Positions 29,580 through 37,834 of a stretch of 39,708 nt of DNA are shown here, piece after piece (the first letter of the stretch is position 1; each line of letters opens with the position of its first letter). Source of the stretch: Lacticaseibacillus camelliae DSM 22697 = JCM 13995 (lineage in GTDB: Bacteria; Bacillota; Bacilli; Lactobacillales; Lactobacillaceae); assembly GCF_001311195.1 (NCBI RefSeq), contig NZ_BBAJ01000018.1:1-39708 (forward strand), in the 5' to 3' direction. The notes beneath the pieces were generated by a model that ran no database searches, was not told where the DNA came from, and worked only from the letters and a program-made list of their open reading frames with translations. Both the position numbers and the translations under genes were made by a program.

Positions 29580-30538
29580 TTAATTGACCGGCGTGATGGG
29601 TTCGCCGCGGCTGGACCGGATCACGTTATTGGCGCAGATCATGGCCATGGCGTCGCGCGCCTCGACCGTCGCGTTGCCGATGTGCGGCGTCAGAATCACG
29701 TTCTTCATCGTCTTCAGGCGCGGCTCGACTTGCGGCTCGTGCTCGTAGACGTCTAGCGCGGCACCGGCGATTTCGCCGGCGGCCAGCGCATCGGCCAGGG
29801 TGGCCTCATCGATGATCGGGCCGCGCGCCGCGTTGATCAGCAGCGCGGTGTTTTTCATGGCCTTAAACGTCTCAGCGTTGAACTGGTGAAAATTCTCGGC
29901 GGTCTGAGGCGCGTGCAGCGTGATGATGTCGGACTGGGAGACCAGCTCATCAAAGGGGACAAAAGGTCGCGCCCAGCGCCTGCTCACGGGCTGCCGGTAG
30001 CTGATGCCGCTGGGTGTACAGGATGTTCATGCCGAACGTAGCGGCGCGTTTGGCCACGGCCTGGCCGATGTGGCCGGCGCCGACAATGCCCAGCGTTTTG
30101 CCCGCCAGCTCGTGGCCGAGGAAAAACAGGGGCTGCCAGCCGTCAAAACCGGCCCCGCGCATCAGCTGGTCGCCTTCGACGATGCGGTGGGAGAGCGCCA
30201 GCATTAACCCCAGCGTGACCTCGGCGACCGCGGTGGTCGACACCGCCGGGGTGTTGGTGACGGGGGATGTGGCGCGCGCTGGCGGCGGCCACGTCGATGT
30301 TGTTGAAGCCGGCGCCGTAGTTGGCAATCAGCTTCAAGCGTTGCGCCTGGTCGATCACGGCTTTGGTGACCTGAGTCGACAGGGTCGCGATCAGAAAATC
30401 GGCATCGTGGGTGCCAGCGGCGAGGGCCTGCTCGCTGATCAACCCGGTACCCAGATATTGATCCACGGTGAAACCAGCCTGGGTCAGCGTGTCAGCCGCG
30501 GCCTTGGGGATGCGGTCGGAGATAAATACTTTTGGCAT
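29580..30538 (-). CDS. D-isomer-specific 2-hydroxyacid dehydrogenase (two frame breaks)
   Basis: NAD(P)-dependent enzyme reducing 2-keto acids to D-2-hydroxy acids, or the reverse; about 318 residues. GGAGGGAG precedes ATG at 30538. The nucleotide-binding motif is TLGIVGAGHIGQAVAKRA. Catalytic Arg lies in NAARGPIIDE, Glu in the following segment (ALDVYEHEP), and His in LTPHIGNAT. NYGAGFNNID is the usual substrate-side motif. An extra C near 30262-30266 and an extra T (AAAA at 29961-29964 on the plus strand) break the frame; correction gives IPVTNTPAVST and TFVPFDELV. It resembles the glyoxylate/hydroxypyruvate or 2-ketoisocaproate-type reductases; substrate not determined. Confidence 0.93.
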
Positions 30539-30610
30539 GTTACTCCCTCCATTCGCTTCGATTTTACCACGTCTTGGATTTGGCCCAACCCATTTGCCTT
30601 TGCGCGAGGG

Positions 30611-30638
30611 TAAAAAATAGACCGCGCGCGGCGGTCTG
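30611..30638 (-). terminator. Terminator of the 50-residue protein gene
   Basis: On the minus strand AGACCGC / GCGGTCT followed by ATTTTTT, directly after the stop at 30643. Confidence 0.88.
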
Positions 30639-30642
30639 AGCG

Positions 30643-30795
30643 TTACTTCTTCGTTTTATCCTTGGCTGCCTTGGCCTTCTCGGCTTTTTCCTTGGCCTTG
30701 GGATCCGGGCCAGCCGCTTTGGCTGCTTCGGGAATGGTGGCGAACTTGTCGAACATTTCGCCCCAGTCGTTTTTGGTGTTTACTTTCAAGCCCAT
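30643..30795 (-). CDS. Small hypothetical protein, 50 residues
   Basis: GAAGGGAG lies 7 bases before ATG at 30795. The protein begins MGLKVNTKNDWGEMFDKFATIPEAAKAAG (two segments) and ends in a Lys/Ala/Asp/Glu-rich helix (AKEKAEKAKAAKDKTKK). It is highly charged, probably helical and disordered at the end. No family is recognised. It has its own ribosome binding site and terminator, which supports a real gene. Confidence 0.7.
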   Translation of the reverse strand: MGLKVNTKNDWGEMFDKFATIPEAAKAAGPDPKAKEKAEKAKAAKDKTKK

Positions 30796-30857
30796 GCGCA
30801 GACACTCCCTTCGTTGCTGCTAGTATAGCATGTTTTATTTACCCGCGAAAAAATGAA

Positions 30858-30902
30858 TTTATGCGTATATATATTGCATAAAAACTAATTAGCGTGTATA
30901 GT
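30858..30902 (+). promoter_or_regulatory. Promoter with overlapping operator-like inverted repeat
   Basis: TTGCAT at 30874, a 17-base spacer and TATAGT at 30897 form the promoter of the ABC ATPase gene. TTTATGC at 30858 and GCATAAA at 30876 are a perfect inverted repeat with an 11-base AT-only centre covering the -35 box, suggesting a repressor site. The regulator is unknown. Confidence 0.65.
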
Positions 30903-30953
30903 TAGTCTCAAGATATGAGTTCGGCGTCTTGCCGGCGAAGGGAAGTAGTCAAT

Positions 30954-31701
30954 ATGAGCGATTCACAGCCATTGATTCAAATCGATCATCTGGTGAAGAA
31001 GTTTGGGGACCAGGTCGTCCTGAATGATATTTCGGAAACCATCAACCAGGGCGATGTCATTGTCATCATCGGCGCGTCAGGCGGCGGCAAGTCGACGTTC
31101 CTGCGCAGCTTGAACCTGTTGAATAAGCCGACCAGCGGCTCGGTCAAGTTTGAGGGCACCGACCTCACGACCCTGAGCGAAAAAGATCTCGACAAGGTCC
31201 GCGAAAAAATGGGCATGGTGTTCCAGCAGTTCAACCTGTTCCCGAACATGACCGTGCTCGACAACATCAAGCTGGCGCCGATGAAGGTCAAGGCCGCCAA
31301 TGACGAAGAGGCCACCAAGAAGGCCAAGGCGCTGCTTGATCAGGTCGGCCTGGACGACAAGGCGAATGAGTTCCAAGCAGCCTGTCTGGTGGGCAGATGC
31401 AGCGTGTCGCCATTGCGCGGGCGCTGGCCATGGAGCCGGACGTCATGCTGTTTGACGAACCGACCTCAGCACTTGATCCGGAAATGGTCGGCGAAGTCCT
31501 GAAAGTTATGGAGGACTTGGCCAAGTCCGGCATGACCATGGTCATTGTCACGCACGAAATGGGCTTTGCCCGTCAGGTGGCCAACGAGGTCTGGTTCATG
31601 GACCAAGCGTGATCGCCGAAAAGGGCAAGCCGGAAGACATTTTCAGTCACCCACAGGAAGACCGGACCAAGGAATTCCTGAGCAAGGTGCTCGCCCAGTA
31701 A
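30954..31701 (+). CDS. Polar amino-acid ABC transporter ATP-binding protein (two frame breaks)
   Basis: GlnQ/ArtP-like ATPase, about 249 residues. ATG at 30954 follows GGGAAG. Walker A is GASGGGKST (residues ~40-48), Q-loop FQQFNLFP, signature LSGGQMQR, Walker [14 protein letters not shown] and switch His in [10 protein letters not shown] has been lost near 31373 (corrected [10 protein letters not shown]) and a G near 31607 (corrected MDQGVIAEKG). The ending [15 protein letters not shown] is typical of GlnQ proteins. No permease or binding protein gene is beside it, so its partners must be encoded elsewhere. Glutamine specificity is not certain. Confidence 0.92.
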
Positions 31702-31718
31702 TTTTTGGCTATAGTATC

Positions 31719-31764
31719 GCCGCCCATCGGAGAGGTTTCCCAACCGGTGCGGCGGCTTTTTTTT
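31719..31764 (+). terminator. Terminator of the ABC ATPase gene
   Basis: GCCGCC ... GGCGGC with inner CATCGG/CCGGTG pairing, followed by eight T. The loop contains TTTCCCAACCGGT, also present in the hairpin at 32803-32837. Confidence 0.88.
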
Positions 31765-31772
31765 GTACGACG

Positions 31773-31809
31773 AAAAAAACTCGCAATTACCAGTGCGTAA
31801 TTGCGAGTT
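31773..31809 (-). terminator. Terminator of the aldo/keto reductase gene
   Basis: ACTCGCAATTAC / GTAATTGCGAGT is a perfect 12-bp stem with a 6-base loop, followed by seven T on the minus strand. Confidence 0.93.
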
Positions 31810-31815
31810 AGTGGG

Positions 31816-32667
31816 TTATTGTTGCTGACGGCCTAATTGATCTAAGGTGTCAAAGTCTGCTTGGCTTAATTCGATGTCTTGCGCGGCAATGTTGTCAACG
31901 ACATGCTTGGTTGAGCTGGTGCCAGGAATCGGTAAGATCACATCAGAGCGCTTGAGCAGCCAAGCCAACGCGATTTGAGCTGGGCTGGCATTGTAGCGCT
32001 TGGCGATGGCTTGTAATTGCTCGCCTTGGGCCAGTTTACCGGTGGCCAACGGGAACCAGGGAATAAAAGCCAAGTGGTTGGCTTCGGCGTAGTTTAAGAC
32101 GGCTTCGTCTTTGCGGTCGATCAGGTTATAACGATTCTGAACCGAAACAATTGGGACAATCTTCTGGGCCGCTTGAATTTGGGCAACCGATACTTGGCTC
32201 AGCCCAATGTGGCGGATTTTGCCTTCTTCTTGCATTTTAGCCAGTTCGCCGATTTGATCTGCCAGCGGGTAGTTGGGGTCGATGCGGTGCAGCTGCAGCA
32301 AGTCAATGTGATCCAAGCCTAAAGTCATCAAGTTTAATTCAACCTGTTGGCGCAAGTAGGCTGGCGCACCAAGCGGGATCCATTGGTTAGGGCCTTGGCG
32401 GGTGAAGCCGACTTTGGTGGCGACCATCACTTGGCTGTTGGGGCGCTGCTTGAGCGCTTCACGCAGATAAAGGTTGGCATACAGCGCCCATAAGCATCGG
32501 CGGTGTCGATGAAATTCACACCGTGGTCAATGGCGGTTTCAATCACGGCAACGGCGTTGTCAGGGTCAACAGAAGGCCCCCAGACGCCTTTGCCTGGCAA
32601 TTGCATTGTGCCATAGCCAAGCCGGTTGACAGTTAATGTTTGATCGAAACTGAATGTTTTTTTGCAT
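31816..32667 (-). CDS. Aldo/keto reductase (two frame breaks)
   Basis: NADPH-dependent carbonyl reductase family, about 283 residues. AAAGGA precedes ATG at 32667. The first codons are separated by an extra base in an A run (T run 32657-32663 on the plus strand); correction gives MQKTFSFDQTLTVNRLGYGTMQLPG. A second break near 32482 (one base missing) joins DTADAYG to YANLYLREALKQRP. Catalytic Asp/Tyr are in FIDTADAYG, Lys in VATKVGF and His in LLQLHRID. The ending region LKRSDVILPIPGTSS and VDNIAAQDIELSQ is typical of oxidoreductases like YhdN/PdxI. Its base composition is richer in A+T than its neighbours. Confidence 0.92.
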
Positions 32668-32790
32668 GTGCAGATTCCTTTCTTTGGTGAAGATTGAATG
32701 AGTTTAGTATGCGCGTTCACAAACAAAGATACAAACGAATAGTAAGTGTATTGTGCCTTGCGCGACGCGGGTGAGCCAGTGATTTTGCGT

Positions 32791-32837
32791 AAAAAAAATA
32801 CGGCCCTAACCGGGGAGATTTCCCAACCGGTCAGGGC
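32791..32837 (-). terminator. Terminator of the MFS transporter gene
   Basis: GCCCTAACCGG / CCGGTCAGGGC hairpin; on the minus strand it leads into a run of eight T. It shares the loop TTTCCCAACCGGT with the hairpin at 31719. Confidence 0.88.
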
Positions 32838-32849
32838 AGCTTTCCTTTT

Positions 32850-34084
32850 CTATTCGGCTTGTTCAGGCGCATGTGTCGGCTTCATGCCAATGACGTGCAC
32901 GACGACCAGAATGGACAGGCCGCCCAACAGCCCGAACAGGATCGCCATGCCGATGCCCCCGAGCCACGCGGACAGGGTGACCGTGGCGCCGCACAGGATG
33001 TTGGCCATGGGATTGACGGCCGAAAAGGCGCCGGAGTATGTGCCAATTTTTTCCGGATCCATGAGGTCCGCCCGCAGCGTCTGGCTCGGCGGGACGACGA
33101 TCATTTCCCCAATGGTCAGGATCACCGCGCAGGCCACCATCGGCCACAGCGTGTTGAACAGGCACGCCAGCGCAAAGCCGAGGGTTTGCAGCGCCATGCC
33201 GATGGTGTAGGCGCGGCGCAGTGACCAGGCTTGGGTGAGCCGCGTGAACAGCGACATGAAGGGGATGATGATGGCGGTGTTGATTAGGGTGATGCCGGAA
33301 AGCATGCGCTGGCCGTAGATCTCAAGCCCAAACAGCCGCACCGTGTGAAAATCCGCGCCGAGGTGCACGGCCAGGTAATAGCCAAGCTGGCCGGTGACGA
33401 TGCCTGATAACACCATGCCGACGAGGTACCAGTCGTAGCGGTGGTCGGAAAGCACCCCGAGGTAGCCGCGCACGGCCTGCCACACCGAGCCGGAAAGGCT
33501 GTGGTCGGGGGTGAAGCTTTCGGTCATGAAGAACTGGATGATGATCAGGTTAATGATGGTGACGGCGATCATCCCCACCAGCAGCTCAAACAGGTAATCG
33601 CGGAAGAACCAGCCGCCCAGCGCGGCCCCAATCATGACGGAGATGTTGATGATCCAGTAAATCAGCGCGTACACATAGCGCCGGTTCTTCGGGGTCGACA
33701 CGTCGATTACCATCGCCTCCTCAGCCGGGCTGGTGATGGCCCCGCCGACCTGGGCGATCAGAAACCCGAAGAAGGTCGGCACCGGGTAGCGGCCCAGCGG
33801 TGAGTTCATGGCAGCGGCGATGGCAAAGCCGAGCAGCGTCAGCAGGGATCCGGCGACCATGATCGGTTTGCGGCCGTGTACGTCGGCGAGGTGGCCGCCG
33901 TACAGCCCGGCGACAAAGCCAGGGCCGAGACGATGATGAGCAGGACCCCGGTGATGCTGGCACCGAAGTACTTGGCGTAGTAAATCGTCATGTTCGGCCC
34001 GACCGAGCTGGACAGCATGACTGCCAAAAACACCGTCAGCATGCGCAGTTTTAAGTTGTTGTTCAGTGCCATAAATTCTTTCAT
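32850..34084 (-). CDS. Major facilitator superfamily transporter (one frame break)
   Basis: About 411 residues, 12 probable membrane helices; drug-efflux-like (MdtH/YfcJ-type) proton antiporter. GGAGG precedes ATG at 34084, giving MKEFMALNNNLKLRMLTVFL. Motif A between helices 2 and 3 reads LYGGHLADVHGRKP. The frame breaks near 33920 where GGG has become GG; correction gives IVSALGFVAGLYGG. Other family text: AQVGGAITSPAEEAMVIDVS, IYWIINISVMIGAALGG and VPPSQTLRADLMDPEKIGTYSG. The substrate is unknown. The C-terminus ends MKPTHAPEQAE. Confidence 0.9.
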
Positions 34085-34130
34085 TTTTACCTCCGCCCAA
34101 ACCTTACCAGTATACAAACCGCCGCGGCAA

Positions 34131-34156
34131 AAGAAAAGACCGCTGTGGGCGGTCTG
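34131..34156 (-). terminator. Terminator of the 46-residue protein gene
   Basis: On the minus strand AGACCGC / GCGGTCT with loop CCACA, followed by TTTCTTTT. Confidence 0.85.
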
Positions 34157-34157
34157 G

Positions 34158-34298
34158 TTAATGCTTGCTAGTGATTTTGACGCCGGGGTGGTCGTGGGCT
34201 AGGCTTTGGCGCAGTGCGCCTTGCAGCTGGCTGCGCGACTCCCGGGCCAGCTTTTCGGCTGCGTCTTTACGCGACCGCTTCTTGTTGTGCTTGGGCAT
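34158..34298 (-). CDS. Small basic protein, 46 residues
   Basis: AAGGAA lies before ATG at 34298. The protein starts MPKHNKKRSRKDAAEKLARE and ends HPGVKITSKH. It is very basic at the N-terminus and helical in the middle. No family is recognised; a nucleic-acid-binding role would be a guess. Its own ribosome binding site and terminator support it, and TATACT about 30 bases upstream of the start may be its -10 box. Confidence 0.65.
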   Translation of the reverse strand: MPKHNKKRSRKDAAEKLARESRSQLQGALRQSLAHDHPGVKITSKH

Positions 34299-34407
34299 GT
34301 GTCTCATTCCTTGCTAAAAGTTAGTAGGACCAGTATAGCACGGCCGGCGGTAGGACGCCAGCCAGGCGGCAGCAGTGGCAGGCCACTTAGGACGAAAAGG
34401 CAGTGAG

Positions 34408-34437
34408 TTGTCAAAATTCAGTGGCGCATGATATAAT
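34408..34437 (+). promoter_or_regulatory. Promoter of the antitoxin RNA
   Basis: TTGTCA at 34408, an 18-base spacer and a perfect TATAAT at 34432. Transcription should start near 34444. The ~110 bases to the left, up to the small basic gene, show nothing else. Confidence 0.8.
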
Positions 34438-34443
34438 CACGTT

Positions 34444-34519
34444 ATTCGAAGATTTCTCACTCATGTGGGACACGAATGCCGCCTCCTTATGCGCAAGGAA
34501 GCGGTATTTTTTTCGAGGG
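34444..34519 (+). ncRNA. Antisense antitoxin RNA of a type I toxin-antitoxin pair (RNA II-like)
   Basis: A ~75-nt RNA runs from a strong promoter to an intrinsic terminator at 34481-34519 (CCGCCTCCTT / AAGGAAGCGG, then TTTTTTT). It encodes no protein. Its 5' part carries CGAAGATTTC (34447-34456) and CATGTGGGACAC (34462-34473). Both blocks recur in the same order at 34640-34649 and 34653-34664, which is the template strand of the toxin start region. The RNA can therefore pair with 10 + 12 bases of toxin mRNA covering the start codon. This is the direct-repeat architecture of the par/Fst system of plasmid pAD1. Confidence 0.75.
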
Positions 34520-34565
34520 CTTGGATGCAAACCGACGCGTGGGTTAGATGGCAGCTAGCTCATGC

Positions 34566-34655
34566 TCATTTGTCATCATCCAGCCAATGATCGACAAGCG
34601 AAGTCGCGACACCGACGAGGATCGGTGCAATGAGCACAACGAAGATTTCATGCAT
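34566..34655 (-). CDS. Fst/Lpt-like type I toxin peptide, 29 residues
   Basis: AGGGGG lies 8-9 bases before ATG at 34655. The peptide begins MHEIFVVLIAPILVGVA, continues TSLVDHWLDDDK and stops at 34566. It has a single membrane helix containing the IAPxxVG motif, followed by a WL-plus-charged tail, exactly the pattern of Fst of pAD1 and lactobacillar Lpt peptides. Such peptides insert in the membrane and stop growth when the antisense RNA is lost. The start codon and codons 3-6 lie in the two blocks complementary to the antitoxin RNA. It is far too short for routine gene calling. Confidence 0.85.
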   Translation of the reverse strand: MHEIFVVLIAPILVGVATSLVDHWLDDDK

Positions 34656-34740
34656 GTGGGACACCCCCTCTCGGAGCTAGTTGCCAATTTCTAATTACGC
34701 TGGTGCCAAGCTTTTCCCTCAATCGATTGTGCCCGGCTGA

Positions 34741-34770
34741 CTTGTATTCTGTCAGTGACAAATTTACAAT
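34741..34770. promoter_or_regulatory. Overlapping divergent promoters for the toxin and uvrC
   Basis: On the minus strand TTGTAA (34769-34764), a 17-base spacer and TACAAG (34746-34741) can drive the toxin RNA. On the plus strand TTGTAT (34742), 17 bases and TACAAT (34765-34770) can drive uvrC. Both use the same 30 bases, so they should exclude each other. Confidence 0.55.
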
Positions 34771-34802
34771 AGAACGGCAAAGATAAGAAGGGAGGCGAGT
34801 GC

Positions 34803-36589
34803 ATGGCATCCGCTCACATTGAACACAAGCTGGCGCTGCTGCCGGATCTGCCCGGCAGTTACCAGATGAAGGACATCAACGGCAAGATCATTTACGTCGG
34901 CAAGGCCAAGAACCTGAAGAACCGCGTGCGCTCGTACTTCAAGAGCAGCCACGAAGGCAAGGTCGCCAAGATGGTCTCCGAAGTCGCGGACTTTGACTAC
35001 ATCGTCACGTCCAGCGACAAGGAAGCCTTCCTGCTTGAGATCACGCTGATCCAGAAGTGGCAGCCGTTTTACAACATCAAGCTGAAAAAAGGGACCGGTT
35101 ACCCGTACATCAAGATCACCAACGAGCGCGACCCGAAAATCGAGCTGACCGGCGACGTCAAAAAGGACGGGGCCTACTACTTTGGGCCGTACCCGAACGT
35201 GTACGCCGCGCAGGAGACCATTCATTTTCTGGAAAAAGTCTACCCGCTGCGCCGCTGCAACGGCTTCCAGGGCCGGCCGTGCCTGTACTACCACATGGGG
35301 CAATGCCTCGGGGCATGCTGGCGGACGGTGCCCAAGGAAGAGTACGACAAGCAGATCACCAAGATCCGCAGCTTCCTGGATGGCAACACCGGCCGGGTCA
35401 AGCAGGAACTGACCAAGAAAATGGAAGACGCGGCCAAGAAGCTCGAGTTCGAGCGTGCCGCCGAGCTGCGCGACCAGCTGCACTACATCGAGGCCACGGT
35501 CGAAAAACAGAAGATCATTTCCAACGACAAGACCCAGCGCGACGTGTTCAACTTTTACATGGACAAGGGCTGGATGTCGGTCCAGATCTTCTTCATTCGC
35601 CAGGCGCGCCTGATGAAGCGCGAGTCGCGGCTGTTTGCCATCACCACGACGGCCAACGAGGAATTTGAAACCTTCATCATGCAGTTCTACAACCGCAAGA
35701 ATAACGTGCTGCCCAAGGAGATCCTGGTGCCGGCGGGGCTCGACAATGATGTCCTGGCTCAGGTGCTGGGTGTGCCGGTGCGCACCCCACAGCGCGGCGA
35801 AAAGCGCTCGCTGATGGACCTGGCCAAGAAGAACGCGAAGATCAAGTTGGACGAAAAGTTCCGGCTGCTTGAGCTCGATAACCGCACGACCGTTGGGGCC
35901 CAGGAAGAGATTTTCAAGGCGTTGGGCCTGCCGTACGGGCACGTCATCGAGCGTTTGACCACAGCCACATTCAGGGGACCAACCCGGTGTCGGCCATGGT
36001 GCAGTTCGTCGACGGCCGCGCCGAGAAGAGCAACTACCGCAAGTACAAACTCGCTGAGGCGGAAGGCAACCACAGTGCTGACGAAGAGGCGAACACTCGC
36101 GAGGTCATTCGGCGCCGGTTCACGCGCCTGCTCAAGGAGCACAAGTCAATGCCGGACCTGATTCTGATGGATGGCGGGGAGCTCGAAATGAACGCCGTCA
36201 AGGACGTGCTGGAAAACGAGCTGAACCTGCACATTCCTGTTGCCGGCATGGTCAAAAACGACAAGCACCGCACGGCCCGCCTGCTTTACGGCGACTTGGA
36301 CCAACCCATTGATCTCGATCCGCACTCGCAGGGCTTCTACCTGCTGACGCGGATCCAAGATGAGGTCCACCGCTTCGCCATCACGTTCCACCGCCAGCTG
36401 CGCAACAAGAACTCGCTGGCGTCCAAGCTGGAAATGATCCAAGGCGTTGGGCCCAAGACGCGCACGAAACTGCTGCGCCAGTTCAAGACCATTAATCACA
36501 TCAAAGAAGCCAGTGTCGAGGACATTGAAAAGCTCGGCATCAGCAAGAAAGTGGCCCAGGCGATCAAGGTATCGCTGCAGGCCCAGTAA
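34803..36589 (+). CDS. uvrC: UvrABC system protein C (one frame break)
   Basis: Makes the dual incisions in nucleotide excision repair, working with UvrA and UvrB. About 595 residues, normal length. GGGAGG precedes ATG at 34803. The GIY-YIG nuclease domain is at the start (LPGSYQMKD ... IIYVGKAKNLKNRVRSYF, residues ~15-45). The UvrB-binding UVR motif is KMEDAAKKLEFERAAELRDQL (about 205-225). The RNase H-like C-terminal nuclease domain follows, with VQFVDGRAEKSNYRKY and PDLILMDGGELEMN, and a helix-hairpin-helix end (IQGVGPKTRTKLLRQF, LGISKKVAQAI). A T has been lost near 35955; correction gives IERFDHSHIQGTNPVSAMV. Confidence 0.97.
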
Positions 36590-36616
36590 GTCGACCAGCA
36601 GTGGTCGGCTTTTTTC
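36590..36616 (+). terminator. Terminator of uvrC
   Basis: CGACCA / TGGTCG stem with GCAG loop, then GCTTTTTT, immediately after the stop codon. Confidence 0.85.
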
Positions 36617-36659
36617 GTGGGTTTGGCGCAACAAAAGCGGCGCACGCGTCAGTTAACCG

Positions 36660-36697
36660 TATAATGAACATGGCTGTGGACACGTTAATCGTTAACG
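36660..36697 (+). promoter_or_regulatory. -10 box and operator-like palindrome before the Gfo/Idh gene
   Basis: A perfect TATAAT lies at 36660-36665, without a convincing -35. CGTTAA-TCG-TTAACG at 36683-36697 is a perfect palindrome between the start of transcription and the ribosome binding site. A partial copy (GTTAACCG) overlaps the region just before the -10 box. This fits a repressor operator. Confidence 0.5.
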
Positions 36698-36717
36698 GGA
36701 ATCAGGAGGTTGAGCAA

Positions 36718-37662
36718 ATGAAATGGGGAATCATGGGCTTAGGCAAAATTGCGCGGGATTTTGCGGCGCAGATAAATGAGACGCGGCCGGTTTACGGCGT
36801 GGCGAGTCGGGACCCGGCGCGGACTGCGCAGTTTGCGGCCGCTTTTCAGGTTGAGCACCAGTACGCGTCTTACCAGGAGATGGCGGCAGACCCGCACATC
36901 GACTGCATTTACATTGCGACGGTGAATTCTCAGCACCTCAAGGACATTCGGTTGTGTCTGGAAGCCGGGAAGAACGTTTTGTGTGAAAAGGCGATTTGGC
37001 GCAACTACGCAGAGACCAAGGCGATGTACGACCTTGCCCGCCAGAAACACCTGATCCTCGCCGAGGCGATGACGATTTATCACATGCCGCTTTATCGTCA
37101 GCTGCGGCAGCTCATCGAGGCTGGGCAGATCGGTCAGCTCAAGATGATCCAAGCGAATATTGGCAGCGTGATGGCCGCGGACCCGAAGAATCGCTTTTTT
37201 GATCCAGCGCTTGGCGGCGGCGCCATGCAGGATATCGGGACGTACGCCCTGTCGTTCATTCGCTTTTTCAGCGGTGACACGCTGGGTCAGCCTCAGTACA
37301 CGATGAAAAAGGCCCCGACCGGCGTCGACGAAATGTGGTCGATCGCGTTGGCGACGGATAAGGGGGTCCTTGCCAATGCCAACATGGCGTTTCGGGCCAA
37401 CTTACCGCAGCGCGCACTGATCACTGGTGATGGTGGTTATATCGAGGTGCCCAACTTCTTGCGTGCCGATTCCGCGACGCTGGTGGGGGCGGATGGCACG
37501 CCTCGGGTCATTCAAGTGGGCCAAACCGCCCAGGCCATGGCCTATGAAGTTGCGGACTTTGAGCAAGCGGTGCAAACGCCGGCGACTGGGCTAGCCTTCA
37601 GCCAGGAAACGCTGGATGTGATCAAATTGATCGATCAGTTAATGACCGCCGCTCAGGTTTAA
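36718..37662 (+). CDS. Gfo/Idh/MocA family oxidoreductase
   Basis: NAD(P)-dependent dehydrogenase acting on sugars or polyols; 314 residues, uninterrupted. AGGAGG precedes ATG at 36718; the frame is open further upstream but lacks another site. The Rossmann motif is MKWGIMGLGKIARDFA (residues 1-16). The family motif usually written EKP appears as CEKAIW (about residues 89-94). MTIYHMPLYRQLRQLIEAG and GGGAMQDIGTYALSFIRFFSG are the conserved C-domain segments found in diol/1,5-anhydrofructose-type reductases. The substrate is unknown. The gene lies exactly between uvrC and a decayed copy of the uvrC tail, suggesting that it was inserted or carried in by a duplication. Confidence 0.92.
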   Translation: MKWGIMGLGKIARDFAAQINETRPVYGVASRDPARTAQFAAAFQVEHQYASYQEMAADPHIDCIYIATVNSQHLKDIRLCLEAGKNVLCEKAIWRNYAETKAMYDLARQKHLILAEAMTIYHMPLYRQLRQLIEAGQIGQLKMIQANIGSVMAADPKNRFFDPALGGGAMQDIGTYALSFIRFFSGDTLGQPQYTMKKAPTGVDEMWSIALATDKGVLANANMAFRANLPQRALITGDGGYIEVPNFLRADSATLVGADGTPRVIQVGQTAQAMAYEVADFEQAVQTPATGLAFSQETLDVIKLIDQLMTAAQV

Positions 37663-37740
37663 TCCAGGACCGGCAAGACCTGTAAATTTAATGTGAGTTG
37701 CATCTGCGCGAGGATCCTTGGTGATTCCAGCTGCGATGCA

Positions 37741-37834
37741 GTCTCGAGGAATTGAAACGCTCGGCATTGGCAAAAAAGTGGGCCAGACGGTCTAGGTATC
37801 GCTGCAGACCCAGCAAGCCGGCCCATGACGGCCG
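37741..37834 (+). repeat. Degenerate second copy of the uvrC 3' end and its terminator
   Basis: This stretch matches 36515-36615 closely (by eye about 75-80%): ATTGAAACGCTCGGCATTGG versus ATTGAAAAGCTCGGCATCAG, and GGTATCGCTGCAG shared exactly. It reads as the last ~30 codons of uvrC, now with an in-frame TAG where uvrC has AAG, and continues into the terminator. It is not functional as a gene. About 80 bases to its left and 150 to its right contain nothing coding. Confidence 0.8.

Noticed and set aside
34764-35942. Long minus-strand open frame opposite uvrC, and similar ones opposite lacZ (13208-14011) and trpB (18261-19532)
   Set aside because: They have no ribosome binding sites, are composed of repetitive Leu/Val/Arg/His text, and lie opposite strongly conserved genes. 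GC-rich codon use creates such antisense frames.
36601-36717. Upstream extension of the Gfo/Idh gene from 36601
   Set aside because: It would run through the uvrC terminator and the TATAAT; AGGAGG directly precedes ATG at 36718.
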